Of a stretch of DNA of 64,000 bases, positions 62,281 to 64,000 are shown in pieces. Below the pieces are notes generated by a model that was not told the origin of the DNA, did no database searches, and saw only the letters and a list, made by a program, of their open reading frames with translations. The position numbers and the translations under genes were made by a program. Within the stretch, counting starts at the first letter, position 1. The number at the start of each line of letters is the position of its first letter. Source of the stretch: Streptococcus oralis (GTDB taxonomy: Bacteria; Bacillota; Bacilli; Lactobacillales; Streptococcaceae); contig NZ_CP046524.1 of the NCBI RefSeq assembly GCF_021497945.1, positions 531,501 through 595,500 of the forward strand, written 5' to 3'.

Positions 62281-64000
62281 ATGGCTAAATTGATTCCAGG
62301 AAAGTTGCGCATGGAGGGGGTTGTACTCTATGAGAAGGGCAAGATTGAGATTATCAAGGAAAAAGGGAATCGCCTCTATACTCGTGTAGCTGGAGAAGAC
62401 TTGCGCTACAGTTTAGAGGATGATCTGGTTTTTTGTGCTTGCGATTTTTTCCAAAAAAGAGGTTACTGTGTTCATCTCGCAGCGCTCGAGCATTATCTGA
62501 AGAATGATGAAGAAGGCCAGGTGATTTTACAAGCCTTAGAAAAAGGACATGAAGAGCAAGAAGAGGTCGAAACCAAGGTTAGTTTTGGTGGTAGTTTTTT
62601 GGAGCGTATCCAACCTCAGAAGAGAGAGAAAATCTACACTTTGTCGGCTCTAGGCCAGGTGGAAGCTGGGACCAATCGCCTCCTTTGGACACTCCGAATC
62701 GGTTTAGTTGATAGTCAAAAATATTATGTCATTCGTGACATCCCTCTCTTTTTGAAGGTCTTGGTCCATCGAAAGCCATATATGATTGGGAAACACTATG
62801 AAAATGACTTGTCTTGGGATGCTTTTGATACAGCTAGTCAAGAAGTTCTTACTTTTTTATGTGGCTTGATTGAGGAGGGACTGAGTCAAGAGCTCTTTTT
62901 CCCCAATCAAGGTCGTCACCTCTTTTTCCCTCTGACCTTTTTTGAGCAGGGAGTGGAGTTGCTGATGAACTTGGAAGATTTTCATTTTGAGCACCAGATT
63001 ACTAGTTATGAAAATCTTCTCTTTCATGATTTAGATCCAGAAGCAAACCTTTTCTCTTTTTCCGTGCAGGAGTATCCCGATTATTTTGAGATGGAAATTT
63101 CTGAGACTGAGCGAGTCAACGTATTCTATGGGGGAGCGGTTCTCTTTCGTAAGGGGAATCTTTATCTCTTAAACCCTAAACAAATCAGCCTACTAAAGGA
63201 AATCAAGGAGCTTCCTCAGGAGGAAAGAGGGAGAAAATGCCTCCAGTTTGACAACAGTGATCGTGACCGTCTGGCTGCCTGTCTGCCTTTGTTTGGACAG
63301 CTTGGCACAGTTTCTGCTCCTGAGCGCTTGCAAATCAGACCCTTCTCACCAATCTTTTACTTTGATAGGGAGGATGACGGCCGCATCCGTTTGGATATCC
63401 AGTTTGACTATGGAGATGTTAAGGTAACTAGTCGTCAACAGCTGGAACAATTACCATTTTCAAGCGATGCCGTCTTGGAAAATCAGCTATTTCAAGTCTG
63501 TTTAGGAGCTGGTTTTGAGGCTGATTTTCAGTCTTGGAGACAGGCTTTGAAGCCAGAGGCAGTTTATTCTTTCTTTCATCGTACGATTCCAGCTTTTGAG
63601 AAGTTGGGTCAGGTTTTCTTGTCTGATGAAATGAATCAGCTCTACAGCGTCCAAGCTCCTCAGGTTCAGATTGAGTCCAAGGGAGGACTGTTGGAGATTC
63701 AGTTTGATTTCCAAGGGATTGCCCAAGAAGAGATTGATCAAGCTCTTAAAGCCCTGACCAGCAATCAGGATTTCTATATCAGTTCTTCTGACCAAGTGTA
63801 CTTTTTTGATGAGGAAACCAAGCAGATTAGTCAAAATTTGCAGGAACTGGGGGTTGAGCTAAAAGATGGTTCTTTTCAGGCTCGGAAATCCCTAGCTTAC
63901 AGTTTGTCTCAGTTGTTTGAAGGTCGAGACAGGATTTCCTTCTCGGAAGAATTTCAGCATTTAGCTCATGATTTGACCCATCCAGAGGATTTTCCTCTGG
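62281..64000 (+). CDS. SWIM zinc-finger SNF2-family helicase (N-terminal part, cut by the window)
   Basis: The frame runs open from the ATG at 62281 to the right edge, giving about 573 residues. The start carries a SWIM zinc finger with Cys52, Cys54, Cys63 and His65 (CACDFFQKRGYCVH). The rest resembles the SNF2-associated N-terminal region of streptococcal RapA-like proteins; the ATPase motifs themselves lie beyond the window and are not seen. The SNF2 call rests on the SWIM domain, the family-like N-terminus and its position after the C-S lyase gene as in pneumococci, from memory. Confidence 0.82.
   Translation, partial: MAKLIPGKLRMEGVVLYEKGKIEIIKEKGNRLYTRVAGEDLRYSLEDDLVFCACDFFQKRGYCVHLAALEHYLKNDEEGQVILQALEKGHEEQEEVETKVSFGGSFLERIQPQKREKIYTLSALGQVEAGTNRLLWTLRIGLVDSQKYYVIRDIPLFLKVLVHRKPYMIGKHYENDLSWDAFDTASQEVLTFLCGLIEEGLSQELFFPNQGRHLFFPLTFFEQGVELLMNLEDFHFEHQITSYENLLFHDLDPEANLFSFSVQEYPDYFEMEISETERVNVFYGGAVLFRKGNLYLLNPKQISLLKEIKELPQEERGRKCLQFDNSDRDRLAACLPLFGQLGTVSAPERLQIRPFSPIFYFDREDDGRIRLDIQFDYGDVKVTSRQQLEQLPFSSDAVLENQLFQVCLGAGFEADFQSWRQALKPEAVYSFFHRTIPAFEKLGQVFLSDEMNQLYSVQAPQVQIESKGGLLEIQFDFQGIAQEEIDQALKALTSNQDFYISSSDQVYFFDEETKQISQNLQELGVELKDGSFQARKSLAYSLSQLFEGRDRISFSEEFQHLAHDLTHPEDFPL

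Noticed and set aside
1..64000. CRISPR array, tRNA or rRNA genes, prophage
   Set aside because: No regularly spaced short repeats with unique spacers, no cloverleaf-like sequences and no phage structural or integrase genes were noticed on either strand.

Overview
The window is a stretch of low-GC Firmicutes chromosome from a Streptococcus, most likely the mitis group (S. mitis, S. oralis, S. infantis or a close relative of S. pneumoniae). The evidence is protein-level resemblance to remembered pneumococcal proteins across most of the window (ClpX, EngB, MurE, the MurE-linked flippase, CdaA/CdaR/GlmM, MntE, the manganese-riboswitch P-type ATPase), a lysine-type MurE, and many extended -10 promoters (TGnTATAAT). 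No rRNA, tRNA, CRISPR array or prophage was seen. It is mostly core genome, with one disturbed section around 40.4-47 kb.

Layout. 1-3.4 kb: end of an iron-siderophore ABC operon (permease, ATPase, binding lipoprotein) with an esterase behind it. 3.4-11.5 kb: acyltransferase and P-type ATPase, then TrmK, Nif3-like protein, an FAD oxidoreductase, GalE and a polyprenyl-phosphate glycosyltransferase. 11.5-15.6 kb: ferredoxin, a LysM-like membrane protein, Cmk, dihydrofolate reductase, a 56-residue membrane protein, ClpX, EngB. 15.6-24.3 kb: RidA, the RapZ-YvcK-WhiA operon, ferredoxin-NADP reductase, the CdaA-CdaR-GlmM operon, a DUF1149 protein and DegV. 24.3-29 kb: an unexplained triplicated spacer, then DapB, Cca and an ABC-F ATPase. 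29-33.2 kb: divergent manganese efflux genes mntE and mgtA, the latter behind a yybP-ykoY riboswitch. 33.3-40.4 kb: a deformylase-like protein, YaaA, an FMN reductase, an aminotransferase and AsnS.

40.4-47.0 kb: two decayed copies of one IS30-family element, in the same orientation, bracket ptsG, an endonuclease/phosphatase and a DEAD-box helicase, and separate asnS from rpsF-ssb-rpsR. 48.4-54.4 kb: a GNAT gene with a premature stop, a HAD-cyclophilin fusion, CvfD, TrmN6, GIY-YIG protein, PpaC and CsbD. 54.4-64 kb: divergent murE and flippase genes, an AliB-like peptide-binding lipoprotein, a methionine/cysteine operon behind a MET box, and the start of a SWIM/SNF2 helicase running off the right edge.

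The observations I rate highest are: (i) at least five genes (4337, 11699 minus, 35425, 36981, 55879 minus) whose start codon lies 6-7 bases after a good -10 box and lacks a Shine-Dalgarno, which predicts leaderless mRNAs; (ii) murE and its divergent neighbour sharing one -35 region, with an inverted repeat around the neighbour's -10; (iii) a three-times repeated ~113-base unit ahead of dapB; (iv) two IS30 copies with different deletions at short direct repeats and a covarying hairpin at one end; (v) Leu at position 100 of DHFR, the trimethoprim-resistance state in pneumococci. Comparisons with pneumococcal gene order and sequence are from memory and were not searched.
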